From assembly GCA_003612395.1 (NCBI GenBank), contig RAYQ01000004.1, forward strand, positions 186,001-250,000: a stretch of DNA of 64,000 nucleotides. The letters run 5' to 3'. The notes beneath the pieces are model-generated. The model was given only the letters and a program-made list of their open reading frames with translations, made no database searches and was not told where the DNA came from. This DNA comes from Parablautia intestinalis (GTDB lineage Bacteria; Bacillota; Clostridia; Lachnospirales; Lachnospiraceae). Within the stretch, counting starts at the first letter, position 1. Each line of letters starts with the position of its first letter. A program made the position numbers and the translations under genes. This document shows, in pieces, positions 54,771-63,653 of this stretch.

Positions 54771-54801
54771 AAAACCGCATACCATTATAGTATGCGGTTT
54801 T
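54771..54801. terminator. Bidirectional terminator after ilvA
   Basis: Perfect stem AAAACCGCATAC / GTATGCGGTTTT with a seven-base loop, 21 nt after the ilvA stop; T-rich on both strands. It separates ilvA from the YitT gene. Confidence 0.85.
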
Positions 54802-54822
54802 TCCTGTAAAATATATACTCCG

Positions 54823-56046
54823 TCACATGATCGTACGAACAGGCTTAGGTTTATACCCGTTCTGCTCCAAAGCCTGCATAATCTGCCGTTTATGCTCCGT
54901 TCCAAAAGCCTCCAGCGTAATGCGCAGCTCCACGGCATCGTTCCGGTTGATGGATACAAACTGATTATGCTCCAGTTTAATTACGTTGCCATTCTGCTTT
55001 GCAATCACATCAGCCACATGGCACAGTTCGCCCGGCTTGTCCGGCAGCAGTACGGAAACGGTGAAAATGCGGTCACGCAGAATAAGTCCCTGTTGAACCA
55101 CTGAGGACATGGTGATTACATCCATGTTTCCTCCACTTAAAATGGCCACCACTCTTTTCTTTCTATCTTCCAGATGCTTAAGGGCCGCAACCGTAAGAAG
55201 GCCCGAATTTTCCACCACCATCTTATGGTTTTCCACCATATCAAGGAAAGCAACCACCAATTCTTCATCCGGTACCGTAATAATATCATCCAAATTTTTA
55301 CTCAGATAGGGGAAAATCTTTTCTCCCGGTGTTTTTACCGCGGTGCCGTCCGCAATAGTGCTTACCCTGTCTAAGGTAACTACCTTGCCGGCTTTCAGGG
55401 ATGCCTTAAGGCAGCCCGCCCCTTCCGGCTCCACACCAATCACCTTGATCTTGGGATTTAAAAGCTTTGCAAGAGTGGAAACACCTGTGGCAAGTCCTCC
55501 GCCTCCAACGGGTACCAGTATCTCATCTACCAGAGGGAGCTCTTTAAAAATTTCCATTGCAATGGTTCCCTGCCCCGTAGCCACTGCCAAATCATCGAAG
55601 GGATGGATAAAAGTATATCCATTTTCCTTGGCCAGCTTATAGGCATGTTCGCATGCCTCGTCATAAACATCCCCAAATAAAACCACCTCAGCCCCGTAAT
55701 TTTTGGTTCTGTTTACTTTAATGAGAGGGGTTGTGGTAGGCATTACAATAACAGCCTTTGCCCCAAAGCATTTTGCGGCATAGGCAACTCCCTGGGCATG
55801 ATTTCCCGCTGAAGCGGTAATTAAGCCCTTTTCACGCTCCTGGGGCGTTAATGTACTTAACTTATAGTACGCTCCCCGCAGCTTATAGGCTCCGGTAAAC
55901 TGCATGTTTTCAGGCTTTAAATAAACCTTGTTTCCTGTCTGTGCACTGTAGAAATCACTGTATACCAGCTTCGTTTCCTGTGTTACCTTCCTGACCGTCT
56001 CCGCCGCTTCCTCAAATTTATCTAACGTCAGCATTTTCTCCCCCAT
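54823..56046 (-). CDS. ilvA: Threonine ammonia-lyase
   Basis: 407-residue PLP enzyme converting threonine to 2-oxobutyrate. The PLP lysine lies in GAYKLRGAYYKL, the glycine-rich phosphate loop is GGGGLATG and SAGNHAQGVA is present. A single ACT domain (about 330-400: FTVSVLLPDKPGELCHVADVI) makes it the shorter regulated form common in Clostridia rather than the two-ACT E. coli type. AAAGGAGG lies 9 nt before the ATG. A biosynthetic or catabolic role cannot be distinguished here. Confidence 0.94.
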   Translation of the reverse strand: MGEKMLTLDKFEEAAETVRKVTQETKLVYSDFYSAQTGNKVYLKPENMQFTGAYKLRGAYYKLSTLTPQEREKGLITASAGNHAQGVAYAAKCFGAKAVIVMPTTTPLIKVNRTKNYGAEVVLFGDVYDEACEHAYKLAKENGYTFIHPFDDLAVATGQGTIAMEIFKELPLVDEILVPVGGGGLATGVSTLAKLLNPKIKVIGVEPEGAGCLKASLKAGKVVTLDRVSTIADGTAVKTPGEKIFPYLSKNLDDIITVPDEELVVAFLDMVENHKMVVENSGLLTVAALKHLEDRKKRVVAILSGGNMDVITMSSVVQQGLILRDRIFTVSVLLPDKPGELCHVADVIAKQNGNVIKLEHNQFVSINRNDAVELRITLEAFGTEHKRQIMQALEQNGYKPKPVRTIM

Positions 56047-56119
56047 GCCCCGTTTCCTCCTTTATTTCCTTTTGTTCACGTGCCGCTTCGCGGCGCAAAC
56101 AATACATAAACCAGAATCT

Positions 56120-57046
56120 TCATCTCTTTTCGTCCACATCAAATAAAGCGTTTACAAACTGCTCCGGGTCAAACTTCTGCAGATCATCCAGTTTTTCTCC
56201 TACGCCGATGTACTTTACTGGTATATTCAGCTCGGACTGGATTGCAACCGCAATTCCTCCTTTGGAGGTTCCGTCCATCTTCGTTAGGATAATTCCGGTC
56301 AGCTTTGCGGTTTCTCCAAACTCCCTCGCCTGATTTAATGCATTTTGCCCTGTGGTCCCGTCTAATACAATCAGATTTTCCCTGTAGGCATCCGGAAACT
56401 CCCTGTCAATAATGCGGTTCATTTTTTTTAGTTCTTCCATCAGATTTCGTTTATTGTGAAGCCTGCCTGCTGTATCACAGATTAAAACGTCCGTGTGTCT
56501 TGCTTTGGCTGCGCTTACCGCGTCAAAAACCACGCTGGATGGATCCGCCCCCTGGGCGCCTGCAATAATATCCACTCCTGCCCGGTTTGCCCACTCGGTA
56601 AGCTGTTCGCAGGCTGCCGCCCGGTAGGTGTCTGCCGCGGCAATAAGCACCTTTCTCCCCTGTGCCTTTAAAAGCCCTGCCAGCTTTCCAACCGATGTGG
56701 TCTTGCCCACGCCGTTTACCCCAATGACCATCACAATAGACTGCTGATGCTCAAAGTCATAGGCAGTTTCTTCCACTTTCATCTGTTCCTTTATGCTTTC
56801 TATCAGGAACGATTTGCATTCTTGCGGCTCCTTTAAGTGATTTTCTTTCACCTGTCTGCGGAGTCGTTCCAAAATATCTCCCGTGGCATTTACACCAATA
56901 TCTCCCATGATCAGGATTTCCTCAAGTTCCTCATAGAACTCTTCATCAATAGAGGAAAAACCGCTGAAAACGGAATCTATCCCATGGACGATATTATTCC
57001 TTGTCTTTGTAAGTCCTTCTTTTAATCTGCTAAAAAATCCGGCCAT
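56120..57046 (-). CDS. ftsY: Signal recognition particle receptor FtsY
   Basis: 308-residue SRP receptor GTPase. A short N domain (about 1-95) precedes the G domain with GVNGVGKTTSVGKLA, DTYRAAACEQL, DTAGRLHNKRNLM, TKMDGTSKGG and IGVGEKLDDLQKFDPEQFV. It lacks the long acidic membrane-binding extension of E. coli FtsY, as is usual in Gram-positives. Its start overlaps the smc stop by one base (TGATG), so translation is coupled. Confidence 0.97.
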   Translation of the reverse strand: MAGFFSRLKEGLTKTRNNIVHGIDSVFSGFSSIDEEFYEELEEILIMGDIGVNATGDILERLRRQVKENHLKEPQECKSFLIESIKEQMKVEETAYDFEHQQSIVMVIGVNGVGKTTSVGKLAGLLKAQGRKVLIAAADTYRAAACEQLTEWANRAGVDIIAGAQGADPSSVVFDAVSAAKARHTDVLICDTAGRLHNKRNLMEELKKMNRIIDREFPDAYRENLIVLDGTTGQNALNQAREFGETAKLTGIILTKMDGTSKGGIAVAIQSELNIPVKYIGVGEKLDDLQKFDPEQFVNALFDVDEKR

Positions 57047-60000
57047 CAGTCATCCAACTCCTTATCAATTAAGTTCACGCTTACCAGTGTGGAAACCCCC
57101 TTCTCCTGCATGGTAATCCCATACAGGCGGTCCGCCTTTTCCATTGTGCCGCGTCTGTGTGTAATCACAATAAACTGGGTGTTTTTTGTAAGCTTATGTA
57201 AATATTTGGCAAATCTCCCCACATTGTTTTCGTCCAGAGCCGCCTCAATTTCGTCCAGAAGGCAAAAGGGCGAGGGCTTTAAGTTCTGAATGGCAAACAA
57301 CAGCGCAATTGCCGTCAGGGCCTTTTCACCACCGGAAAGCTGCATCATGTTTTGTAGTTTCTTGCCCGGGGGCTGGGCGATAATCCGGATACCTGCTTCC
57401 AGAATATCCTCATCCTCCATAAGCTCCAGTGTTCCCTTTCCGCCGCCAAACAATTCTTTAAATACCTTGTCAAATTCTTTACCAATCTCTGCGAACTTCT
57501 CATGAAACTGCTTGCGCATGGCGCTATCCAGCTCCACAATAATGCCCTCCAGGGTTTTTTCCGCTTCCACAAGATCGTCATGCTGTGTCTTTAAAAAGGT
57601 AAAGCGTTCCATCAGGTTTCTGTAATCCTCAATGGCGTTCACATTTACGTCTCCCAGCTTTTTGATCTGTTCCTTTAAGGATGCAATTTCTTTCTTCATA
57701 GCCGACAGATCTGTAAGTTCTTCATTTCTTAAGGCCGCCGCATCGGAGAGAGTGATTTCATATTCATCCCACATATAATTAATCTGATTGTCCAGAGTTT
57801 CCTGAAACTTCTCCTGCTGGGAATTTAACCGGTATACTTCCTTATCCAGGTTTCCCATTTTCTCAGCCAGGGTTTCTCTGTCCTTAAAGAAATTCTTCTG
57901 CTTTAAGGACAGATTTTCCTTTCTCTCCACATCCTCCTTAAGCTTTCTCTCCGTATCTCCCAGGGTTGTACGGGAGGCTTCAATTGTCTGTTCTATGGAA
58001 ACAATATTGCTTTCCTTTTCTCTGGTATCCTCACTGCTCTTTTGAAGACTTTCCTTTATCTCGGAAAGCTCCTGCATAAGCCGGCCAATCTCTCCGTCAA
58101 TACGGTCCACATTCTGCTGATGGAATTCCTGCTGCTGAAGCATTTTTTCCACCTCCACATCCCATTCGGAAACGTGGGCTGACTGTTCCGATTCTTCCCT
58201 GCGCTTTTCTTCCAGCTGCGTTTGAAGCTTTCTGATCTCCTGCTCCGTCTTTTTCTCCAAAAGCTCCGAATCTTCCAGCTCCTTTTGAATTTCCAGCTTA
58301 TTTTCCCTGATTTCCTTGATCTGCTCCTCTATTTCCTGCTGTTCTTCTTTTAACTCCAAAGAGCCTTCGCTGGCTTCATCCCTGCGTTCCTGGGCCTTAA
58401 TTACATTAAGGCGGGCCGTGTTTTGCTCGATAAACTGCCTCTGAAGGGCCGCCTTATCCTCCTCCAGCGAAAGACGCAGTTTGTTTCGCCTTTCTTTTGT
58501 GGCTTCTATCTCGTTTAATAGTACATCCACTTCCTTTAAATATTTTTTTACCTTACCGGAAAGCTCCTCCATCTCCCTGCGCCGCCCAAGAAGATTGCTG
58601 CTATTCTTGTAAGCCCCGCCGCTTATGGCGCCTCCCGGTGTAAACAACTCTCCTTCCAGTGTAACCATGCGGATACTGTAATGATACTTTCTGGCAATCC
58701 GTACAGCATTGTCTATATTGTCCACCACAACGATCCGCCCAAGGAGAGATTTGGCCACATTCTTATATCTGTCCGCCACCGTAACCACGCTGTCCGCAAG
58801 GCCTACCACACCATTTTCCTTAAGAACTTCTTTGTTTTTAAACTCCTGAGACTTCATAATACTGGTTAGGGGCAAAAAGGTTGCCCTTCCCGCTTTCGTC
58901 TGCTTTAAAAAGGCAATCATCCTCTTGGCAGTTTCCTCATCATCCGTGACAATGTTTTGTATATTTCCTCCCAGAGCAGTCTCAATGGCAGTTTCATATT
59001 TCTTTTCCACTTTTATGATATCTGCCACAACACCTACGATTCCCTTTTCCTGTTCCCTTGCCTCCATCACCTTCTTTACACTGCCGCCATATCCTTCATA
59101 GCGTTCTGTCAGATTTGTCAAGGCATCCAGTTTGGATTTTTCCTGATGATAGCTTACCTGCGTGTCCCTTAACTTTTGATCTTTACCGGCAAGCTCCTCC
59201 CTGATAAGAGAAAGGGCTTCTTCCTTTTGTTCCTGGGAATCATTCAATGTATGAATTTTCTGATTAATAGCCTCAAATTCTTCCTGAAGCTTTTTGATAG
59301 TTTCTTCCTGCTGCTCCTCATCCGATTTAATACGAAGCAGCCTTGAGGTAAGTTCCGCCTTGCGAATATTAACTTGCTCTGTCATGGTGTCATAGCGGCC
59401 CAGCTTTGACCGGATAGTTGCCCTCACATTCAGGGCCTCAATAATCATGTTTTTATCGGCCTCGATTTGTCCGCTCAGTTCCTCTATCCGGCGCTGAACG
59501 CCAAGGAGCTTTTCCCTGGCCTCATTTCTTACCTTCTCGATTTCTGCCACCTGGCTGTCAATTACCTTTTTATCTTCCAGAATCTTTTCCTTGTCAAGAA
59601 GCTTTGTCTCCATCTCCCTTGTGACGGTTTCTTTTCTGGTACGGAAGTGTTCTTCATTGCTTTTAGCCGACTTAATCTGCTCCCGCAGCACATTGATCTC
59701 GCCCTCTAGCTTCCCCCGCAAAACGCTGGTATCAGAAAGAGTCGTCCTCTCCGCTAAAATGGTCTCCTCTAATTCTTCAATCTGTCCCTGAATCTGCTCG
59801 TATTCCTCTTTGATCTGTTCATACTGACGGGTGGTCTTACTTAAGTCATCATCTGCTATCTCAAATTTTTCGCGGGTGTTCCTTAGCTGTTCCTTCAGGC
59901 GGTTGTGCTCAAGCAGAAACATATTAACATCTAAATTCTTTAATTCTTCCCGTTTCTTCAAATAAATTCTGGCCGCCTGAGACTGTTTCTCCAAAGGTCC

Positions 60001-60606
60001 AATCTGCTTTTCCAGTTCTGATAAAATATCCTTTACACGAATCAGATTTTGTTTTTCATCCTCCAGCTTTTTCTGGGCAGCCACTTTACGTTTTTTAAAC
60101 TTTACAATACCGGCAGCTTCATCAAAAAGTTCTCTGCGTTCCTCCGGCTTACCACTTAAAATTTTATCAATCTGTCCCTGACCGATAATGGAATAACCTT
60201 CCTTACCGATACCAGTATCATAAAAAAGCTCGTTCACATCCTTGAGCCTGCAGGGAGCGCCGTTTAAAAGATATTCGCTCTCACCGGAACGATAAATCCT
60301 TCTTGCCACTGTTACCTCATCAAAATCAATGGCAAGCTGGTGATCCGAATTATCCAGCGTGATTGCAACGAAGGCATAGCCAAGAGGCTTTCGCATTTCC
60401 GTACCTGAAAAAATGACGTCCTGCATGGACGCCCCCCGAAGCTGTTTAATTCTCTGTTCCCCCAGCACCCAGCGGACCGCATCGGCCACATTACTTTTTC
60501 CGCTTCCGTTAGGTCCTACAATACCGGTAATACCGTTATGGAATTTAAATACGATTTTATTTGCAAAGGATTTAAATCCCTGAATTTCTATATTCTTTAA
60601 ATACAT
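57046..60606 (-). CDS. smc: Chromosome segregation SMC protein
   Basis: About 1186-residue condensin ATPase. N-terminal Walker A GPNGSGKSN (about 30-38), long coiled coils of about 165-500 and 680-1020, a hinge domain between them (YEGYGGSVKKVMEA; GGAISGGAYKNSSNLLGRR), and a C-terminal head with signature LSGGEKALTAIALLFAI and Walker B PFCLLDEIEAALDE. The ATG at 60606 with AGG upstream is preferred over a GTG two codons earlier. It starts 7 nt after the rnc stop. Works with ScpA/ScpB encoded at 30-31.6 kb. Confidence 0.98.
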   Translation of the reverse strand: MYLKNIEIQGFKSFANKIVFKFHNGITGIVGPNGSGKSNVADAVRWVLGEQRIKQLRGASMQDVIFSGTEMRKPLGYAFVAITLDNSDHQLAIDFDEVTVARRIYRSGESEYLLNGAPCRLKDVNELFYDTGIGKEGYSIIGQGQIDKILSGKPEERRELFDEAAGIVKFKKRKVAAQKKLEDEKQNLIRVKDILSELEKQIGPLEKQSQAARIYLKKREELKNLDVNMFLLEHNRLKEQLRNTREKFEIADDDLSKTTRQYEQIKEEYEQIQGQIEELEETILAERTTLSDTSVLRGKLEGEINVLREQIKSAKSNEEHFRTRKETVTREMETKLLDKEKILEDKKVIDSQVAEIEKVRNEAREKLLGVQRRIEELSGQIEADKNMIIEALNVRATIRSKLGRYDTMTEQVNIRKAELTSRLLRIKSDEEQQEETIKKLQEEFEAINQKIHTLNDSQEQKEEALSLIREELAGKDQKLRDTQVSYHQEKSKLDALTNLTERYEGYGGSVKKVMEAREQEKGIVGVVADIIKVEKKYETAIETALGGNIQNIVTDDEETAKRMIAFLKQTKAGRATFLPLTSIMKSQEFKNKEVLKENGVVGLADSVVTVADRYKNVAKSLLGRIVVVDNIDNAVRIARKYHYSIRMVTLEGELFTPGGAISGGAYKNSSNLLGRRREMEELSGKVKKYLKEVDVLLNEIEATKERRNKLRLSLEEDKAALQRQFIEQNTARLNVIKAQERRDEASEGSLELKEEQQEIEEQIKEIRENKLEIQKELEDSELLEKKTEQEIRKLQTQLEEKRREESEQSAHVSEWDVEVEKMLQQQEFHQQNVDRIDGEIGRLMQELSEIKESLQKSSEDTREKESNIVSIEQTIEASRTTLGDTERKLKEDVERKENLSLKQKNFFKDRETLAEKMGNLDKEVYRLNSQQEKFQETLDNQINYMWDEYEITLSDAAALRNEELTDLSAMKKEIASLKEQIKKLGDVNVNAIEDYRNLMERFTFLKTQHDDLVEAEKTLEGIIVELDSAMRKQFHEKFAEIGKEFDKVFKELFGGGKGTLELMEDEDILEAGIRIIAQPPGKKLQNMMQLSGGEKALTAIALLFAIQNLKPSPFCLLDEIEAALDENNVGRFAKYLHKLTKNTQFIVITHRRGTMEKADRLYGITMQEKGVSTLVSVNLIDKELDD

Positions 60607-60612
60607 ATACAC

Positions 60613-61305
60613 CTACTCTTTTGACATTTCTGCAATAAGCGCCTGATAGGCCGCCTGCTGTTGTGCCGTTTTTTTGTTCCGTCCCTGGCCTTTTCCTACC
60701 GTTTCGCCGTCAATCCTTGCTTCCACAACAAAAATTTTATCATGTTCGGGCCCTATCTCGGCTACAAGCTCATAAGACAGCTCTTTTCCCTGCTTTTGCA
60801 CTCTTTCCTGAAGCAATGATTTACTGTCATAAAAAAGCTGTTTATTTTCCAAATCGGAAAATACGAATCTTGTGACAAATTCTTCCGCCGCATCAATGCC
60901 TCCATCCAGATAAACAGCGCCTATCACAGCCTCCATCACATCTGAAAGAATGGAATCCCGCTCTCTCCCTCCGGTGGCCTCCTCGCCTTTCCCCAGCAGA
61001 ATATATCTGCCAAGGAAAATATCTCTTGCACAAAAGGCAAGTGCCGTTTCACAAACCATCGTGGAGCGCAGTCTCGTCATCTGACCTTCTGACATTCCCG
61101 GATAATTCCCAAAAATAAACCGGCTGGATAAAAGCTCTAAAACCGCATCACCCAAAAATTCCAGCCTCTCGTAGTTCCTGTACTTATTAATTTTCTGTTC
61201 ATTGGAAAAAGAGCTATGGGTCAAAGCTTCCTTTATCAGCTTCTTATTGCGAAAAACATAGCCAATTTTTCCTTCCAATTCCTTCAATTGTCCCTGTTTA
61301 TCCAT
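60613..61305 (-). CDS. rnc: Ribonuclease III
   Basis: 230-residue double-stranded RNA endonuclease: catalytic domain with NYERLEFLGDAVLELL and the downstream acidic EAVIGAVYLDGG, then a double-stranded RNA-binding domain (AEIGPEHDKIFVVEARI, GQGRNKKTAQQQAAYQAL). Lies between acpP and smc; a terminator-like hairpin precedes it. Confidence 0.97.
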   Translation of the reverse strand: MDKQGQLKELEGKIGYVFRNKKLIKEALTHSSFSNEQKINKYRNYERLEFLGDAVLELLSSRFIFGNYPGMSEGQMTRLRSTMVCETALAFCARDIFLGRYILLGKGEEATGGRERDSILSDVMEAVIGAVYLDGGIDAAEEFVTRFVFSDLENKQLFYDSKSLLQERVQKQGKELSYELVAEIGPEHDKIFVVEARIDGETVGKGQGRNKKTAQQQAAYQALIAEMSKE

Positions 61306-61331
61306 ACTTCTCCTAATATACCGCCAGCGGC

Positions 61332-61355
61332 AAAAAAGCCCTTAGCGGGCTTTTT
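61332..61355 (-). terminator. Terminator/attenuator after acpP
   Basis: Minus strand stem AAAAAGCCC / GGGCTTTTTT with a GCTAA-type loop, overlapping the acpP stop codon. It would limit read-through from acpP into rnc-smc-ftsY. Confidence 0.78.
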
Positions 61356-61584
61356 AATTAAGTGCATTCCTTATTAGGTTCACTGCCTCTTCCACAGTTG
61401 AGATTTTTTCTGCCTCTTCAGCCGGAATTTCAATATCAAATTCTTCTTCCAGTCCCATGATAATCTGAAAAACATCTAAGGAATCAGCTCCCAGATCGTC
61501 CACAAAGGTTGTCTCCATTGTGATTTCCTCAGGGTCAACGTTTAAAACGTCCGCAATTACTTTTTTTAATTTTTCAAATTCCAT
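61354..61584 (-). CDS. acpP: Acyl carrier protein
   Basis: 76-residue acidic carrier. The 4'-phosphopantetheine serine is Ser35 in [24 protein letters not shown] precedes the ATG, 16 nt after the plsX stop, so it is cotranscribed with plsX. It provides acyl chains for fatty acid and phospholipid synthesis. Confidence 0.97.
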   Translation of the reverse strand: MEFEKLKKVIADVLNVDPEEITMETTFVDDLGADSLDVFQIIMGLEEEFDIEIPAEEAEKISTVEEAVNLIRNALN

Positions 61585-61600
61585 CTTTTACTTTTCCTTT

Positions 61601-62614
61601 CTAGTTTTCTTCCATTGTTATTTTATCTTTTATTTTTTGATTGATATTCTGTTCTGTAAAGGTGATACATTGCAGAATAGAATTTTTTATCTCAACGCTG
61701 TTAGAACTGCCATGGGTTTTCACCACAAGCCCTTTAAGACCTAACATGGGGGCTCCTCCATATTGTTCCAAATCAAAAGCCTTTAATGTATTTTTTAATG
61801 CAGGTTTTACCAAAAGGGCGCCTATCTTACTGCGCAGGGAAGTCATCATTCCCTCCTTTACCTTCTTAATCAGGGTAGCTCCTACACCTTCATACATTTT
61901 CAAAATTACATTTCCCACAAAAGCCTCACAAACAACCACATCCGCATAACCGGCAGGAATGTCTCTTGCCTCTATACTTCCAATAAAGTGGATATCCGGA
62001 CAGTTTTTTAAAAGTGGGAAGGTTTCTTTCACCAACGCGTTTCCCTTTTCTTCCTCGGCGCCTATATTTACAATCCCCACTTTTGGGTTCTTAACTCCCA
62101 TAACGCTTTCCATGTATACGGAGCCCATCTTGGCGAACTGCACCAGATGGGAAGGTCTTGCGTCCACATTAGCGCCGCAGTCAATCAGAAGCGCGCAGCC
62201 TTTTTCCGTGGGAATAAGCGGAGCAAGCGGCGGTCTCTCCACCCCTTTAATCCTTCCTACAATGACCTGGCCTCCTACTAAGGTTGCCCCTGTGCTTCCG
62301 GCTGAAACATAAGCACCGCATACGCCGTCCTTTACCAGATTAAGCGCCTTCACAATGGAGGAATCCTTCTTTTTGCGGATTGCCATAACCGGCGGTTCTG
62401 CTGTCTCAATCACTTCCGTGGCATGGACGATTTCCACCTGATTACTATTGTATGTATATTTCGCAAGTTCGCTGCGGATAGCATCTTCCTGTCCTGTCAA
62501 ATATACCTTTACATGGCTGCTCTCATTGACAGCATCCACAGCCCCCTTCACAATCTCCAAAGGAGCATTGTCCCCACCCATAGCGTCAACCGCCACATTT
62601 ACAAACTCTGCCAT
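61601..62614 (-). CDS. plsX: Phosphate acyltransferase PlsX
   Basis: 337-residue peripheral enzyme making acyl-phosphate from acyl-ACP for phospholipid synthesis. The N-terminus VNVAVDAMGGDNAPLEIVKGAV and LIDCGANVDARP are characteristic. AAGGAGG lies 13 nt before the ATG, a long spacing but the first start in frame. Followed by acpP. No fapR or fab genes are in the window. Confidence 0.96.
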   Translation of the reverse strand: MAEFVNVAVDAMGGDNAPLEIVKGAVDAVNESSHVKVYLTGQEDAIRSELAKYTYNSNQVEIVHATEVIETAEPPVMAIRKKKDSSIVKALNLVKDGVCGAYVSAGSTGATLVGGQVIVGRIKGVERPPLAPLIPTEKGCALLIDCGANVDARPSHLVQFAKMGSVYMESVMGVKNPKVGIVNIGAEEEKGNALVKETFPLLKNCPDIHFIGSIEARDIPAGYADVVVCEAFVGNVILKMYEGVGATLIKKVKEGMMTSLRSKIGALLVKPALKNTLKAFDLEQYGGAPMLGLKGLVVKTHGSSNSVEIKNSILQCITFTEQNINQKIKDKITMEEN

Positions 62615-62691
62615 TGTGCCGTTTTATCCTCCTTGCAATCAGTACTATTTCACTATACTAGACCGTATACGAAAAATCAAGCAGAATTTTG

Positions 62692-62724
62692 CTCAAAAAA
62701 TTAGGAAGTCAACCGACTTCCTAA
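62692..62724 (-). terminator. Terminator after rpmF
   Basis: Minus strand perfect stem TTAGGAAGTC / GACTTCCTAA with a four-base loop and a TTTTTT tract, 44 nt after the rpmF stop. It separates DUF177-rpmF from plsX. Confidence 0.88.
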
Positions 62725-62767
62725 TCTCTGATTTTCATCTCTGATTTTCATTTCTGATGTTGCAAAA

Positions 62768-62947
62768 TTAATCTACACTGATGATTTCTTTTTTGTTGTA
62801 AGAACCACATGCCTTACATACTCTGTGGGGTGCCATCAGGGCGCCGCACTTGCTGCATTTCACCAATGTGGGAGCACTCATTTTCCAGTTTGCTCTCCTC
62901 TTGTCTCTTCTGGATTTAGAAGATTTATTTTTAGGACAAATAGACAT
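62768..62947 (-). CDS. rpmF: 50S ribosomal protein L32
   Basis: 59-residue basic ribosomal protein (MSICPKNKSSKSRRD) with a zinc-ribbon CxxC...CxxC pair (CSKCGAL, CKACGSY). The second of two ATGs is used, 7 nt after GGAGG, giving the standard N-terminus. The first ATG overlaps the DUF177 stop (TAATG), implying coupling. Confidence 0.97.
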   Translation of the reverse strand: MSICPKNKSSKSRRDKRRANWKMSAPTLVKCSKCGALMAPHRVCKACGSYNKKEIISVD

Positions 62948-62949
62948 CA

Positions 62950-63480
62950 TTACACCTCCTTACCTGCGTTAAAGATATCTTTAATAGATGCCATCCTAGG
63001 GTCAGGCACAAAGGTATCGCACCCACACTCCCCCTCGTTTAAGTTGTGTCCGCACTGCTTGCAGATTCCCTTGCAGTCCGGCTTACACAACACCTTGACC
63101 GGCATGTTAATTAAGATCTCACCTTTCACGAAAGCTTCCACGTTAAGCTCATATCCCAGCATGAAATTCTGCTGCTCATCTCCGCTCTCCACCTGCCCGC
63201 TTAAATCAGGCGCAAAAATTTCCTGTTCAAACTTAAGCGCTAAAGGCACGTGAACCACCTGCAGACACCTGTCACATGGGATTTCCAGTACAAGCCGCAT
63301 CTGTCCCTGTAACAGAATCTTACCAATGCCAATATTGGTAAAAATCAGATTGACAGGAGATTTCTCACAGATTTTATAAGAATTTCCCATGTAAGAAACT
63401 CTATCCGGCTCGAAAGGAATGCTCTCCCTTCTATCTTTTCCCTCAGATGTGAATACATCAGCCAGACTGATTAGCATCAT
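62950..63480 (-). CDS. DUF177 (YceD family) protein
   Basis: 176-residue YceD-type protein. A beta-rich N-terminal part leads to RLVLEIPCDRCLQ and a Cys-rich segment, LCKPDCKGICKQCGHNLN. YceD/DUF177 is almost always upstream of rpmF and implicated in 23S rRNA or ribosome maturation. Driven by the near-perfect promoter at 63589-63617. Confidence 0.93.
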   Translation of the reverse strand: MMLISLADVFTSEGKDRRESIPFEPDRVSYMGNSYKICEKSPVNLIFTNIGIGKILLQGQMRLVLEIPCDRCLQVVHVPLALKFEQEIFAPDLSGQVESGDEQQNFMLGYELNVEAFVKGEILINMPVKVLCKPDCKGICKQCGHNLNEGECGCDTFVPDPRMASIKDIFNAGKEV

Positions 63481-63588
63481 AATCCCTCATGCTTCCAATA
63501 ACTAATTGAAAAATCTGTGATTTTATCTATGGTTTTTATCTTTGATTTTTCAATTAAAGCTCCCTGTGAATTAAATCACACTCAAACA

Positions 63589-63617
63589 ATTATAACGGCG
63601 GTTACTTACTTTGTCAA
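63589..63617 (-). promoter_or_regulatory. Consensus promoter for DUF177-rpmF
   Basis: Minus strand exact TTGACA, 17 bp spacer, exact TATAAT, about 110 nt upstream of the DUF177 start. Confidence 0.88.
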
Positions 63618-63653
63618 TACTGTAAAACTATTTGATAAACAATTTGTCAACTT

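Noticed and set aside
56071..56100. Another copy of the dispersed hairpin repeat (GTGCCGCTTCGCGGCGC)
   Set aside because: Shares a GCGAAGCGG-type core but lacks the ATAAG and CAGCGTTTG flanks; too divergent to include.
62726..62758. Tandem TCTCTGATTTTCA units near the rpmF end
   Set aside because: Only about two and a half short, AT-rich units; likely chance or slippage.
63632..63650. Palindrome TTGATAAACAATTTGTCAA after ackA as a terminator or operator
   Set aside because: AT-rich, imperfect and without a T-tract; its TTGACA has no matching -10. The adjacent promoter at 63589-63617 is much better.
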